DNA of 64,000 bases from an uncultured Chloroflexales bacterium (lineage in GTDB: Bacteria > Chloroflexota > Chloroflexia > Chloroflexales > Chloroflexaceae): contig CALGUG010000011.1 in the NCBI GenBank assembly GCA_937902315.1, positions 262,160 to 326,159 of the forward strand. The letters run 5' to 3'. Under the pieces are notes generated by a model that worked only from the letters and a program-made list of their open reading frames with translations, ran no database searches and had not been told where the DNA came from. Position numbers and translations under genes: made by a program. This document shows positions 42,896-49,924 of the stretch, in pieces (within the stretch, counting starts at the first letter, position 1; each line of letters opens with the position of its first letter).

Positions 42896-42930
42896 CAGGG
42901 AGCGTGAGGCAGATCGCTTCACGCTCCCTG
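42896..42930. terminator. Hairpin beyond the SH3-protein gene
   Basis: cagggagcgtgag pairs with ttcacgctccctg. It lies 23 nt past the stop of the minus-strand gene and has short T-runs on both sides. Confidence 0.55.
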
Positions 42931-42953
42931 TTTCTCTATCTCATACGCTCGAT

Positions 42954-43724
42954 CTACTTCAACAAGTAGTCATCGCGGATATAACCCACTTCGCCGCTCT
43001 CGGGCAGCCTCACCTTCCACCAAAGCACGCCGGCTGCATCGAGTTGTTTTGACAGCAAGCTCACCTGCCTGCCTTCTTCCAAGGCCATATGCGAAGGAGC
43101 ATTCTCGAACGGCTCCAGACGATAGCGCACACCCAGACCTCCGGTGTTGCCCACTACACGCTTGCCGAAATCAAGCCTAGCGTTCTGGCTGGTCGTTCGC
43201 TCTGCGTGGCCGCCCTTGGGAAGCGGCTTGAGCATATTAGAATCAACCAGACCCTGTGGGTGCATCTGCGGTTGTGTGTGCGGCTGGGCTGGGAACTCCT
43301 GCTGCTTGTTTGGAACTTGCTTCTGCGCTGTGCCATCAAGCGTTGCGAAGAAGTGAATACAAGCCGTGCTAAAACAGAGCAGAACAGCCACAAGTAGCAC
43401 CAGATGCACGAAATTCCTCGGCGTGAAGATGAATTTGAGGGTCTGAAGCAAGCCCTCCTGGAATAGAGCGGCCACGCGCTGGCGGCGTTGGCGCCGTTCC
43501 AGCGTCTTCAGATAGCCAGTGATGAGATCGAGAACATCGTCGTAATATGAGATTTGGCCGTTCAAGCGAGCTTTGAGCGAAGCCTCGCGCAAGTTGGCGC
43601 GATAGGCTTCCAAAATCTCCTTGTGCTGGCGAATGAGGTCGGCGATCTGTCTTACATAGTACGCTTCGTTGGAGGCCTGTGCTGCTCGTTCCACGTCTGA
43701 TCTCCTCAATCTTCGAAATCTCAT
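42954..43724 (-). CDS. Single-pass membrane protein with C-terminal SH3-like domain
   Basis: This 256-aa protein has a basic, helical N-terminal region (DVERAAQASNEAYYVRQIADLIRQHKEILEAYRANL), a single TM helix (about 108-128), a Gln/Pro linker and a C-terminal bacterial SH3-like domain (LGVRYRLEP...REGRQVSLL-like turn, WWKVRLPESGEVGYIRDDYLL). The topology puts SH3 outside, where such domains bind wall material. I favour the ATG at 43724, though one 45 nt earlier is possible. No enzymatic domain is present. It is monocistronic. Confidence 0.7.
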   Translation of the reverse strand: MRFRRLRRSDVERAAQASNEAYYVRQIADLIRQHKEILEAYRANLREASLKARLNGQISYYDDVLDLITGYLKTLERRQRRQRVAALFQEGLLQTLKFIFTPRNFVHLVLLVAVLLCFSTACIHFFATLDGTAQKQVPNKQQEFPAQPHTQPQMHPQGLVDSNMLKPLPKGGHAERTTSQNARLDFGKRVVGNTGGLGVRYRLEPFENAPSHMALEEGRQVSLLSKQLDAAGVLWWKVRLPESGEVGYIRDDYLLK

Positions 43725-44440
43725 ATTGGGTCGCTCTCTTGATAGAAGTATCCCACGACGTTGTGACAAGAAGTGTCACAAATAGACGGACATTCCTATC
43801 CAACAGAAAAGTCGTCGTTTCTCGGGCAAGTTCATGAGATTTAATCAAGCGACACGTACGGAACTGGGCAATGTAAAGCACTAGAAGGCATCTGTTGAGA
43901 TGCACTCTAGCCCAATAGTGCCTATACAGGCACCGCATCTCTCTTCTAACAAGAAGAGATGCAGGTTGAGAGCTTTTTTCTGCATGTTTTGAGGTAACTA
44001 CACAAAGATCTACCGGCTCGTTTTGGGAATAAGCCAGTATCTCCTTACAGAAACGTTCGCTACTTCAATTGAGGCGAGCTTGAAGCTGAGGAGGAGGAAG
44101 ACGTAGATTACAAAATTCTCAGCGTCCTTCGTACTTCCTAGGATAGCATATTGATTAGGGCACAAATGTGGTCGTTAGCACTGTAAACAAGACAATTTAG
44201 ATGAATTTTTATTCATATCATCGTAGGAGTAAGCCTAGGAATCCACGATTACAATGCCCTTAGCTATTATAATACCACCATTCAAGCTCTAGATGAACAA
44301 ACTTTCATATTTGAGACCCTATTTCATGCTTCGCGTGCTGATATGAAAATTCCAGTTACAGGAAGCGGTCAGCATTCACGCGACACGTATAATGCCGCCC
44401 ACTGAGGATTTTCACTAGTTGTTCTCAGCGCCCCGCGCTG
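43725..44440. other. About 700 nt with nothing recognised
   Basis: AT-rich sequence upstream of the SH3 membrane protein. No open frame here has a ribosome site or a family-like sequence. It may hold the promoter of that gene. Confidence 0.5.
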
Positions 44441-44452
44441 GTGCTTAACCCA

Positions 44453-44770
44453 TACCAAATCCGTTCAAAGACTTGTGTTCTTTCGACGAAGGAAAACCAA
44501 AACTGGGGAAAGAGTTGTGCGAAACTTCGCGCGATAGCGCGAAATTTCGCACAACAAAAAATAGTCAAGTTCCGCTCTGCCGAAGGCCAAATAAAAAGTG
44601 ATCTATCGGATTTGGTATCATTCGGCGCAATCGTTGTGTTGGGGGCGGCCTCGACACACAGGCAGATGCGACCTCGGGTGGCGGGCGGGATGTTGGTAGC
44701 CGTAGGCGGACGCGGTTTGAGCCTTGTTTGGGGTAAAGAGCTCTCCGCCAAAGTGCAAAAAAACACAAGT
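44453..44770. repeat. Type-A element with long internal hairpin, followed by type-B
   Basis: Type-A runs 44453-44617 (taccaaatccg...cggatttggta). It carries a 19-bp internal hairpin with one mismatch (44514-44555, gttgtgcgaaa / tttcgcacaac). The type-B core is at about 44697-44714 (tagccgtaggcggacgcg). The rest up to 45126 shows nothing else I can support. Confidence 0.8.
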
Positions 44771-45126
44771 CTGTACATTTAGCAATGACCGTCATTTTTG
44801 CGCTTTGTGAGCCAATAAACATACTACGTTTGACTCAGAAATTGTCGCATGCTATTATGAACGGCGTCCTCGTCCGTGAGAAAGGATGGCAGTCCTTGCT
44901 TAACAGTAAGCCTACGGGCACCTCTTTCTAAGTCTCTGCGCTTTCGGATGCGCGCCGTAGCCAGCTTTCTCTTGCTGGTTTACGCCTCTGCTGTCTGCCA
45001 GCTTGGCAGATGGTTGTATGCTGTTGTCTTCCAGCCAAGCACCTCTTTGCGAATGGCCTAAGCGCAGAGTATTTCCGCGGTCTTTTCAGTTTTGGCCTAC
45101 AACAACAACATATTGTGAGGAAAACT

Positions 45127-46137
45127 ATGCCAGCGATTCTGGTCGATGGGCTGTGCAAAACGTACCGTTCGTTTCGCAAAGCTCCAGGTTTGATGGGCGC
45201 AGTGCGCAGTTTGATTTGGCGCGAGCATGTGCTGCGAGAGGCAGTTCGCGATATCTCGTTTGTGATCGAAGAGGGCGAAGTAGTCGGCTTTTTAGGGCCA
45301 AACGGCGCGGGCAAGACCACAACCTTGAAGATGCTGAGCGGCATTTTGCACCCCAGCAAAGGCAGAGCTGAAGTGCTCGGCTTTACACCCAGCCAGCGAG
45401 CCTTCGCTTATCTACGCCAAATCTCGATGGTGATGGGCCAAAAGAGCATGCTCTGGCACGAGATTCCAACCTACGACACGCTCTTGGTGCATAAAGAGAT
45501 CTATCGCCTCGACGATGGCAGCTTCCGACGCAACCTCGATGAATTGGTCGAGCTGTTAGCGGTCGAAGATCTATTGCGGGTTCCAGTGCGCAATCTGTCG
45601 CTCGGAGAGCGCATGAAGATGGAACTGCTCGCGGCCTTGCTGCATCAACCCAGAGTGCTCTTCCTCGACGAACCAACGATCGGCCTCGATGTGGTGTCGC
45701 AAGCGCGATTGCGCGGCTTTTTACGCGAGCTGAACCGCAAATTTGGCACAACCATTATGCTGACCAGCCACTACATGGACGACATCCAAGCGCTCTGTCA
45801 ACGAGTTTTGCTGATCGACCATGGTCAACTGCGCTTCGATGGCAGCCTCAACGAGCTAGTGATGCAGAGCAGCCCCTACAAACTGCTCAATGTGACCTTC
45901 GCCAACACACCGCCTTCCAGCCAAGCGCTCGCCATGCTCGACCCGAGGATCAGCCAACGCCCCAGCGACGACCCCTTACGCCTCAACCTGGCCGTGCCGC
46001 GCGAGCTGATCGCCGAGACAACCGCGCTGCTGCTGCGTATGGGCCAAGTCGCCGATGTCGGCATCGAAGATGTGCCGATTGAAGAGGTGATCGGGGCGCT
46101 GTTTACGGGCCAAGAACAGATCGGGGTGGCGGCATGA
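45127..46137 (+). CDS. ABC exporter ATP-binding protein
   Basis: This 336-aa ATPase has Walker A GPNGAGKTT (57-65), the signature LSLGERMKMELL, Walker B RVLFLDEPTIGLD and the switch HYMDD. The long N-terminal stretch before Walker A (ILVDGLCKTYRSFRKAPGLMGAVRSL) is typical of the COG4586 subgroup, which pairs with two COG4587/COG3694 permeases. The ATG at 45127 follows gagga; an upstream in-frame codon lacks a ribosome site. It overlaps the first permease by 4 nt. The substrate of this exporter class is unknown. Confidence 0.9.
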   Translation: MPAILVDGLCKTYRSFRKAPGLMGAVRSLIWREHVLREAVRDISFVIEEGEVVGFLGPNGAGKTTTLKMLSGILHPSKGRAEVLGFTPSQRAFAYLRQISMVMGQKSMLWHEIPTYDTLLVHKEIYRLDDGSFRRNLDELVELLAVEDLLRVPVRNLSLGERMKMELLAALLHQPRVLFLDEPTIGLDVVSQARLRGFLRELNRKFGTTIMLTSHYMDDIQALCQRVLLIDHGQLRFDGSLNELVMQSSPYKLLNVTFANTPPSSQALAMLDPRISQRPSDDPLRLNLAVPRELIAETTALLLRMGQVADVGIEDVPIEEVIGALFTGQEQIGVAA

Positions 46138-46937
46138 TGACACACGTTCGTATGTTTGGTCGCATGGTCGGTCTGAATGTCACCATGACGATCGCCTATC
46201 GGGCGGCCTTTTTCGCCCTGATGGTCAGCAGCGTGATTCAGCCGGTTGTCTCACTGTTAGTGATGCTGACGATCGAGTCGCAAGGGGCGGATCTGCCTTT
46301 CGATCGCAGCCAACTGGTGACTTACTATCTGCTGCTCAGCTTTGTTGCGATCTGTACCGGCTGTTGGGTCGGCGAATACCTTGCGGAAGGGATCCGCGAT
46401 GGCGAGCTATCGAACACGCTTGTGCGGCCAGTGCCCTACATTTATAACTTCGTGACCAATAACATCGGCGAGAAGATCGTGAAGCTACCGCTGCTGCTGC
46501 CGATTCTGATCGTGATCGCCCTGCTCTTCCGCAGCGAGCTAAGCTTGCCGAGCGACCCGCTGCGCTGGATCGGCTTCGGCATCGCCGTGGTCTTTGCGGC
46601 GGCGACCGCCTTTCTACTCGACTTCGCGCTCGGTTCCTTGGCCTTTTGGATCAAAGATGTCAGCGGGCTGTTTCGCATCAAAGACCTGCTGCAGGGTCTG
46701 TTGGCGGGCCAATTCGTGCCGCTCGCGCTCTTTCCGCCCGCCTTCGCGCCTTTTCTCGAGGTGCAGCCCTTCCGCTACACACTCTCGTTCCCGCTCGAGG
46801 TTTTGGCTGGCACGCTCGATGGGGCGGCGTTAGTGCGAGGTTTCGCTTGGCAGATCGGTTACAGTGTCGTGTTATGGCTATGTTACCGCGTGATTTGGCA
46901 CTATGGTTTGAAGAGTTATGAAGCGGTTGGACGCTAA
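46134..46937 (+). CDS. ABC-2 type permease (COG4587-like)
   Basis: This 267-aa protein has six predicted TM helices and the conserved block ISDGELSNTL-like sequence (EGIRDGELSNTLVRPVPYI), characteristic of the ABC2_membrane_6 family. It is coupled to the ATPase by a 4-nt overlap and followed 12 nt later by the second permease. Together they should form a heterodimeric exporter. Confidence 0.87.
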   Translation: MMTHVRMFGRMVGLNVTMTIAYRAAFFALMVSSVIQPVVSLLVMLTIESQGADLPFDRSQLVTYYLLLSFVAICTGCWVGEYLAEGIRDGELSNTLVRPVPYIYNFVTNNIGEKIVKLPLLLPILIVIALLFRSELSLPSDPLRWIGFGIAVVFAAATAFLLDFALGSLAFWIKDVSGLFRIKDLLQGLLAGQFVPLALFPPAFAPFLEVQPFRYTLSFPLEVLAGTLDGAALVRGFAWQIGYSVVLWLCYRVIWHYGLKSYEAVGR

Positions 46938-46949
46938 GGAGCTGTTGCG

Positions 46950-47738
46950 ATGCTGATGCACCATTTACGCGTTTGGCGGCAGTTCTGGCTGGTGGCCTTT
47001 ATGCGCCAGTCGGCCTTTCGCGCCAACTTCTTTCTCAGCCTATTCGAAGGTTTGGCTCAAGTTGTGTTGGTGGTGACCACCTTCGCGATCATCTACCAAT
47101 ACACACCCGACATTGCAGGCTGGACCCAAGCTCAAGTGCTGATCGTGGTCGGGCTCTATCGCATCGTCGACGGTATCATCAATGCCCAAGTCGCGCCCAA
47201 CATGCGCGAGATCGACAAATACGTTCAGACCGGCGAGCTCGATCTGCTGCTGTTGCGTCCGGTCGAGAGTCAGTTTTTGGTCAGCACCCGTCTGGTCGCC
47301 CTCCCCGAGCTGATCAATATTCCGATCGGGCTAGCTTTGCTGATCTATGCCGGCTTGCAAGCTAACCTCGCTTGGAGCATAAGCGGCATTTTATTGGCGC
47401 TTATGCTACTGCTCTGCGGCACACTGATGATCTATGCCGTCTGGTTTATGATGATGGCTTTGGCACTCTGGTTCACCTGGAGCCCATTTGAGTCAATGGT
47501 GGGCAATCTCTTCAGCATCGGACGCTATCCAGTCGACTTCTTTCAACGCCAAGTGCGCGCCCTGCTGACCTTTATCGTTCCGGTCGCCTTCGCTACAACC
47601 TTTCCGGCCGAGGCGCTCTTGGGCCAGCTTGATCCGCTGATCATTGTGATCGCGCCGATCTTTGCGCTGGTGTTGCTGCTGCTCTCTCAGCGCTTTTGGC
47701 GTTGGGGCTTGCGCTCATACGGCAGCGCCAGCAGCTAG
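46950..47738 (+). CDS. ABC-2 type permease (COG3694-like)
   Basis: This 262-aa protein has six predicted TM helices and the block MREIDKYVQTGELDLLLLRPVESQFLVS, which matches the equivalent loop in the first permease and the ABC2_membrane_6 family. The late segment FPVAF-like (IVPVAFATTFPAEALLG) is also typical. gagct lies at the ribosome-site position. It ends 28 nt before a perfect terminator, so the exporter is a separate transcript from the peptide genes that follow. Confidence 0.87.
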   Translation: MLMHHLRVWRQFWLVAFMRQSAFRANFFLSLFEGLAQVVLVVTTFAIIYQYTPDIAGWTQAQVLIVVGLYRIVDGIINAQVAPNMREIDKYVQTGELDLLLLRPVESQFLVSTRLVALPELINIPIGLALLIYAGLQANLAWSISGILLALMLLLCGTLMIYAVWFMMMALALWFTWSPFESMVGNLFSIGRYPVDFFQRQVRALLTFIVPVAFATTFPAEALLGQLDPLIIVIAPIFALVLLLLSQRFWRWGLRSYGSASS

Positions 47739-47765
47739 ACTCTCGCCACAATCTCCACTCTTCGA

Positions 47766-47793
47766 GGGGGTCTGTTTCGACAGACCCCCTTTT
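47766..47793 (+). terminator. Terminator of the ABC exporter operon
   Basis: A 9-bp perfect stem (gggggtctg / cagaccccc) with a tttcga loop and four T's. It separates the exporter from the peptide operon. Confidence 0.85.
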
Positions 47794-47822
47794 GAGTCAA
47801 CAATCTTCGCAAATTCCCCGCC

Positions 47823-47878
47823 GAGTCAATCAAAGGTCAATAAGTCGTCAATGGCGAGTCAATGCGCCAACGTATGCT
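47823..47878 (+). promoter_or_regulatory. Four GTCAAT direct repeats at 11-bp spacing plus candidate -10
   Basis: GTCAAT occurs at 47825, 47836, 47847 and 47858, exactly one helical turn apart; a fifth GTCAA is at 47796. A -10-like tatgct lies at 47873-47878, so the last repeats would overlap the -35 region. This layout is typical of tandem OmpR/PhoB- or SARP-type activator sites. The first peptide gene starts 61 nt downstream. Confidence 0.65.
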
Positions 47879-47938
47879 TGGGCCATCAAGAAAACGAACT
47901 CACAAATGACATAAACAACAGATGGTAAGGAGCAAAAG

Positions 47939-48073
47939 ATGAAAGATCGCATCGCCCGCGCATTCGCAATCGCCCTGGTAGTTCTCGGATTGTTGGCCGC
48001 TGCAACTGCCCCCTACGGCGACCCCGACACCCACGTGCTGCCCGGCGGTGACCTCTTCAGCGAAAGCATTTAG
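47939..48073 (+). CDS. Small exported-peptide precursor, copy 1 of 3
   Basis: This 44-aa peptide has a charged start (MKDRIAR), a hydrophobic core (AFAIALVVLGLLAAATA, 8-24) and a polar tail PYGDPDTHVLPGGDLFSESI. It reads as a signal peptide or TM anchor plus a 20-residue tail; an AxA-like site precedes P25, though Pro at +1 would hinder signal peptidase I. A strong ribosome site (aaggag) lies upstream. It differs from copy 2 at seven positions, all synonymous third bases, strong evidence that it is translated and under purifying selection. I do not recognise the family. Confidence 0.8.
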   Translation: MKDRIARAFAIALVVLGLLAAATAPYGDPDTHVLPGGDLFSESI

Positions 48074-48150
48074 AGCGCTCCGATAAGCCGAAAGCGAGAG
48101 AAATCAGGTATCGAACAGACAAAACCAAAAGCAGATAGAGGAGCAAAAAG

Positions 48151-48285
48151 ATGAAAGATCGCATCGCCCGCGCATTCGCAATCGCTCTGGTAGTTCTCGG
48201 ATTGTTGGCCGCTGCAACCGCTCCCTATGGCGATCCCGACACCCACGTGCTGCCCGGCGGCGACCTCTTCAGCGAGAGCATTTAG
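48151..48285 (+). CDS. Small exported-peptide precursor, copy 2 of 3
   Basis: The 44-aa protein is identical to copy 1 (MKDRIARAFA... to GGDLFSESI), with seven synonymous differences in DNA. Its ribosome site is gaggag, 5 nt from the ATG. It lies in the identical 212-bp unit between copies 1 and 3. Confidence 0.8.
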   Translation: MKDRIARAFAIALVVLGLLAAATAPYGDPDTHVLPGGDLFSESI

Positions 48286-48362
48286 AGCGCTCCGATAAGC
48301 CGAAAGCGAGAGAAATCAGGTATCGAACAGACAAAACCAAAAGCAGATAGAGGAGCAAAAAG

Positions 48363-48500
48363 ATGAAAGATCGCATCGCCCGCGCATTCGCAATCGCTCT
48401 GGTAGTTCTCGGATTGTTGGCCGCTGCAACCGCTCCCTATGGCGATCCCGACACCCACGTGCTGCCCGGCGGCAGTCTGCTTGAAATGGTAGAGTTCTAG
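48363..48500 (+). CDS. Small exported-peptide precursor, copy 3 of 3 with a different C-terminus
   Basis: This 45-aa peptide is identical to the others through residue 37 (...THVLPGG) and then ends SLLEMVEF instead of DLFSESI. If the tail is the active part, this copy yields a distinct product. The stop lies 3 nt before the ATG of the DUF5317 gene, so it is the junction of the array with its downstream gene, and coupling between the two is likely. Confidence 0.78.
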   Translation: MKDRIARAFAIALVVLGLLAAATAPYGDPDTHVLPGGSLLEMVEF

Positions 48501-48503
48501 GCC

Positions 48504-49031
48504 ATGAACCTGCTCATCATCTACACAAGCCTTGCCTGTATGGCAGCACTGATCGCCTTCTGGAAGCAGCCCGTTCTGCCGCGCGCCTGGCCCTTGTTAG
48601 CGATCGCAGCCTTGCCTCAACTTATAAGTATGCTCGGTATTCGCGGCTTGATCTTGTTTTCGATCACAACGATCGCGCTTGGGCTGTGGTGTTGGCTCAA
48701 TCGCTCGCTTTCGGGAGTATGGCTGGTATCGATTGGAATTGCGCTAAACCTGCTGGTTATGGGCCTGCACGGGGGAGCAATGCCGATCCATAGCGATAGC
48801 CTGCGAGCATTGGGGCACACTGTCAGCGAAGGAACCGTCCTGCTGGGCTCGAAAGATCTTGTTGTAGATGCTGGGCTACTACGCTATCTGGGCGATTGGA
48901 TCGTGGTTGACTGGACGCCCATCGCCTTTGTCGCCAGTCCGGGCGATATCCTCATCTTGCTTGGAATCGTTCAATGGCTGTTCTCTCAAGCGGTTCGAGC
49001 ACATCCCATTTCTCAGCTTCAACACGCTTAA
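48504..49031 (+). CDS. DUF5317-like membrane protein
   Basis: This 175-aa protein has five or so TM helices. The central motif IGIALNLLVMGLHGGAMPIHSDSLRALG resembles the N-G-G-x-M-P signature I associate with DUF5317. The C-terminal VASPGDILILLGIVQWL is a second conserved block. Function is unknown. It starts 3 nt after the third peptide gene with no independent promoter visible, so it belongs to the peptide operon. It could be an immunity, receptor or processing factor for the peptides, which is speculation. Confidence 0.7.
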   Translation: MNLLIIYTSLACMAALIAFWKQPVLPRAWPLLAIAALPQLISMLGIRGLILFSITTIALGLWCWLNRSLSGVWLVSIGIALNLLVMGLHGGAMPIHSDSLRALGHTVSEGTVLLGSKDLVVDAGLLRYLGDWIVVDWTPIAFVASPGDILILLGIVQWLFSQAVRAHPISQLQHA

Positions 49032-49149
49032 TATCAAATCCGTTGACAGACGTGCCGGTTCCTAAGCCGAGAAAAATGAGGGAGACTAAACATAGTCACG
49101 ATCTACTCTGCCGAAGGCCAAAAAGCAACAGAGTAATCGGAATTGGTAG
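49032..49149. repeat. Type-A element
   Basis: Runs from tatcaaatccgttg to cggaattggta and contains tctactctgccgaaggcc. It begins at the stop of the DUF5317 gene. Confidence 0.7.
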
Positions 49150-49301
49150 AACTTCGTTCGTCTCGTGTTAAGGATATATGGATGTAGACCTACAAGGTCG
49201 ATATCCATATATCCTTATGTCGATTCAAGATCTGCTCTCCAAGCAGACAGTTCCCAGCTATGATCAGCGAGCTGTGTTAAGATAAAGAAGAAGCTATCAC
49301 G

Positions 49302-49751
49302 ATGATAGATGCATGGCAAAGGCGACCAGAAAGCGAGGGATCTGTGGAACCACGTATCTTTCCCTACCACAGGAACCATAATATTGCTGTTTTTGTGCGC
49401 CCTGTCTTTCTGCCCGATCAATCGCGACCGAGTCAGCAGCAGTTTGTATTCGCATACTTTATTCGTATCGAAAATATGGGGGTACGCACTGTACAATTGC
49501 TCTCACGGCGTTGGCTGATCCACGACGGAATAGGCAGCGACGAAGAGGTGGTTGGTGATGGAGTGGTTGGACAACAGCCGATTCTTCCTCCCGGCCATGC
49601 GCACGAATACAACAGCTTTTGTATCTTACGCTCGCCAACCGGTTATATGGATGGCAGTTACCGTTTTATCGGGCCAGACGACGTGATGTTTGACGTTGCG
49701 ATACCCCGCTTTTACCTTTCTGCAAGCGATCTTCCGCAAATCACGATGTAG
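49302..49751 (+). CDS. apaG: ApaG domain protein
   Basis: This 149-aa protein matches ApaG, a fibronectin-III-like beta-sandwich. The visible signature is YFIRIENMGVRTVQLLSRRWLIHDGIGSDEEVVGDGVVGQQPILPPGHAHEY, continuing NSFCILRSPTGYMDGSYRF. ApaG proteins bind nucleotides or partner proteins; their cellular role is not settled. The N-terminal 20 residues are variable and the exact start is uncertain. It is monocistronic after a type-A repeat. Confidence 0.88.
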   Translation: MIDAWQRRPESEGSVEPRIFPYHRNHNIAVFVRPVFLPDQSRPSQQQFVFAYFIRIENMGVRTVQLLSRRWLIHDGIGSDEEVVGDGVVGQQPILPPGHAHEYNSFCILRSPTGYMDGSYRFIGPDDVMFDVAIPRFYLSASDLPQITM

Positions 49752-49834
49752 CACCCGATAGCATTGTCGCGATCACGCCTGTGATAGTTGGCCTACAAAA
49801 AGCCAACAGGGCAACCTCGCGCTCTCTATAAAAG

Positions 49835-49868
49835 GAAGCGATTTCGCCGTTTAAGACGAAATCGCTCA
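49835..49868 (-). terminator. Hairpin after the YfhO-like gene
   Basis: A 10-bp stem (agcgatttcg / cgaaatcgct) lies about 57 nt past the minus-strand stop, followed on that strand by tccttttat. Confidence 0.55.
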
Positions 49869-49924
49869 CTCGAGATCATCGAACAAGGCAGCTCACTTAA
49901 AGAGGGAGAGAGATACTAACTCGC

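Larger units (their letters stand above)
47939..48500 (+). repeat. Tandem 212-bp repeats carrying the peptide genes
   Basis: The starts of the three peptide genes are exactly 212 nt apart. The 77-nt spacer between copies 1 and 2 is identical to that between copies 2 and 3, and copies 2 and 3 are identical in coding sequence up to LPGG. The array ends as copy 3 diverges, 3 nt before the DUF5317 gene. Confidence 0.9.

Noticed and set aside
43369..43938. 189-codon minus-strand frame overlapping the SH3 membrane protein
   Set aside because: Different frame from a protein with a clear TM helix and SH3 domain; sequence looks random.
47939..48500. CRISPR or satellite interpretation of the 212-bp tandem repeats
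   Set aside because: Each unit encodes the same peptide with only synonymous changes and its own ribosome site, so it is a gene array.
49147..49160. Possible LexA box TAGAACTTCGTTCG
   Set aside because: Spacing between GAAC and GTTC is 3 rather than 4, it adjoins a type-A element end, and no repair gene follows closely.
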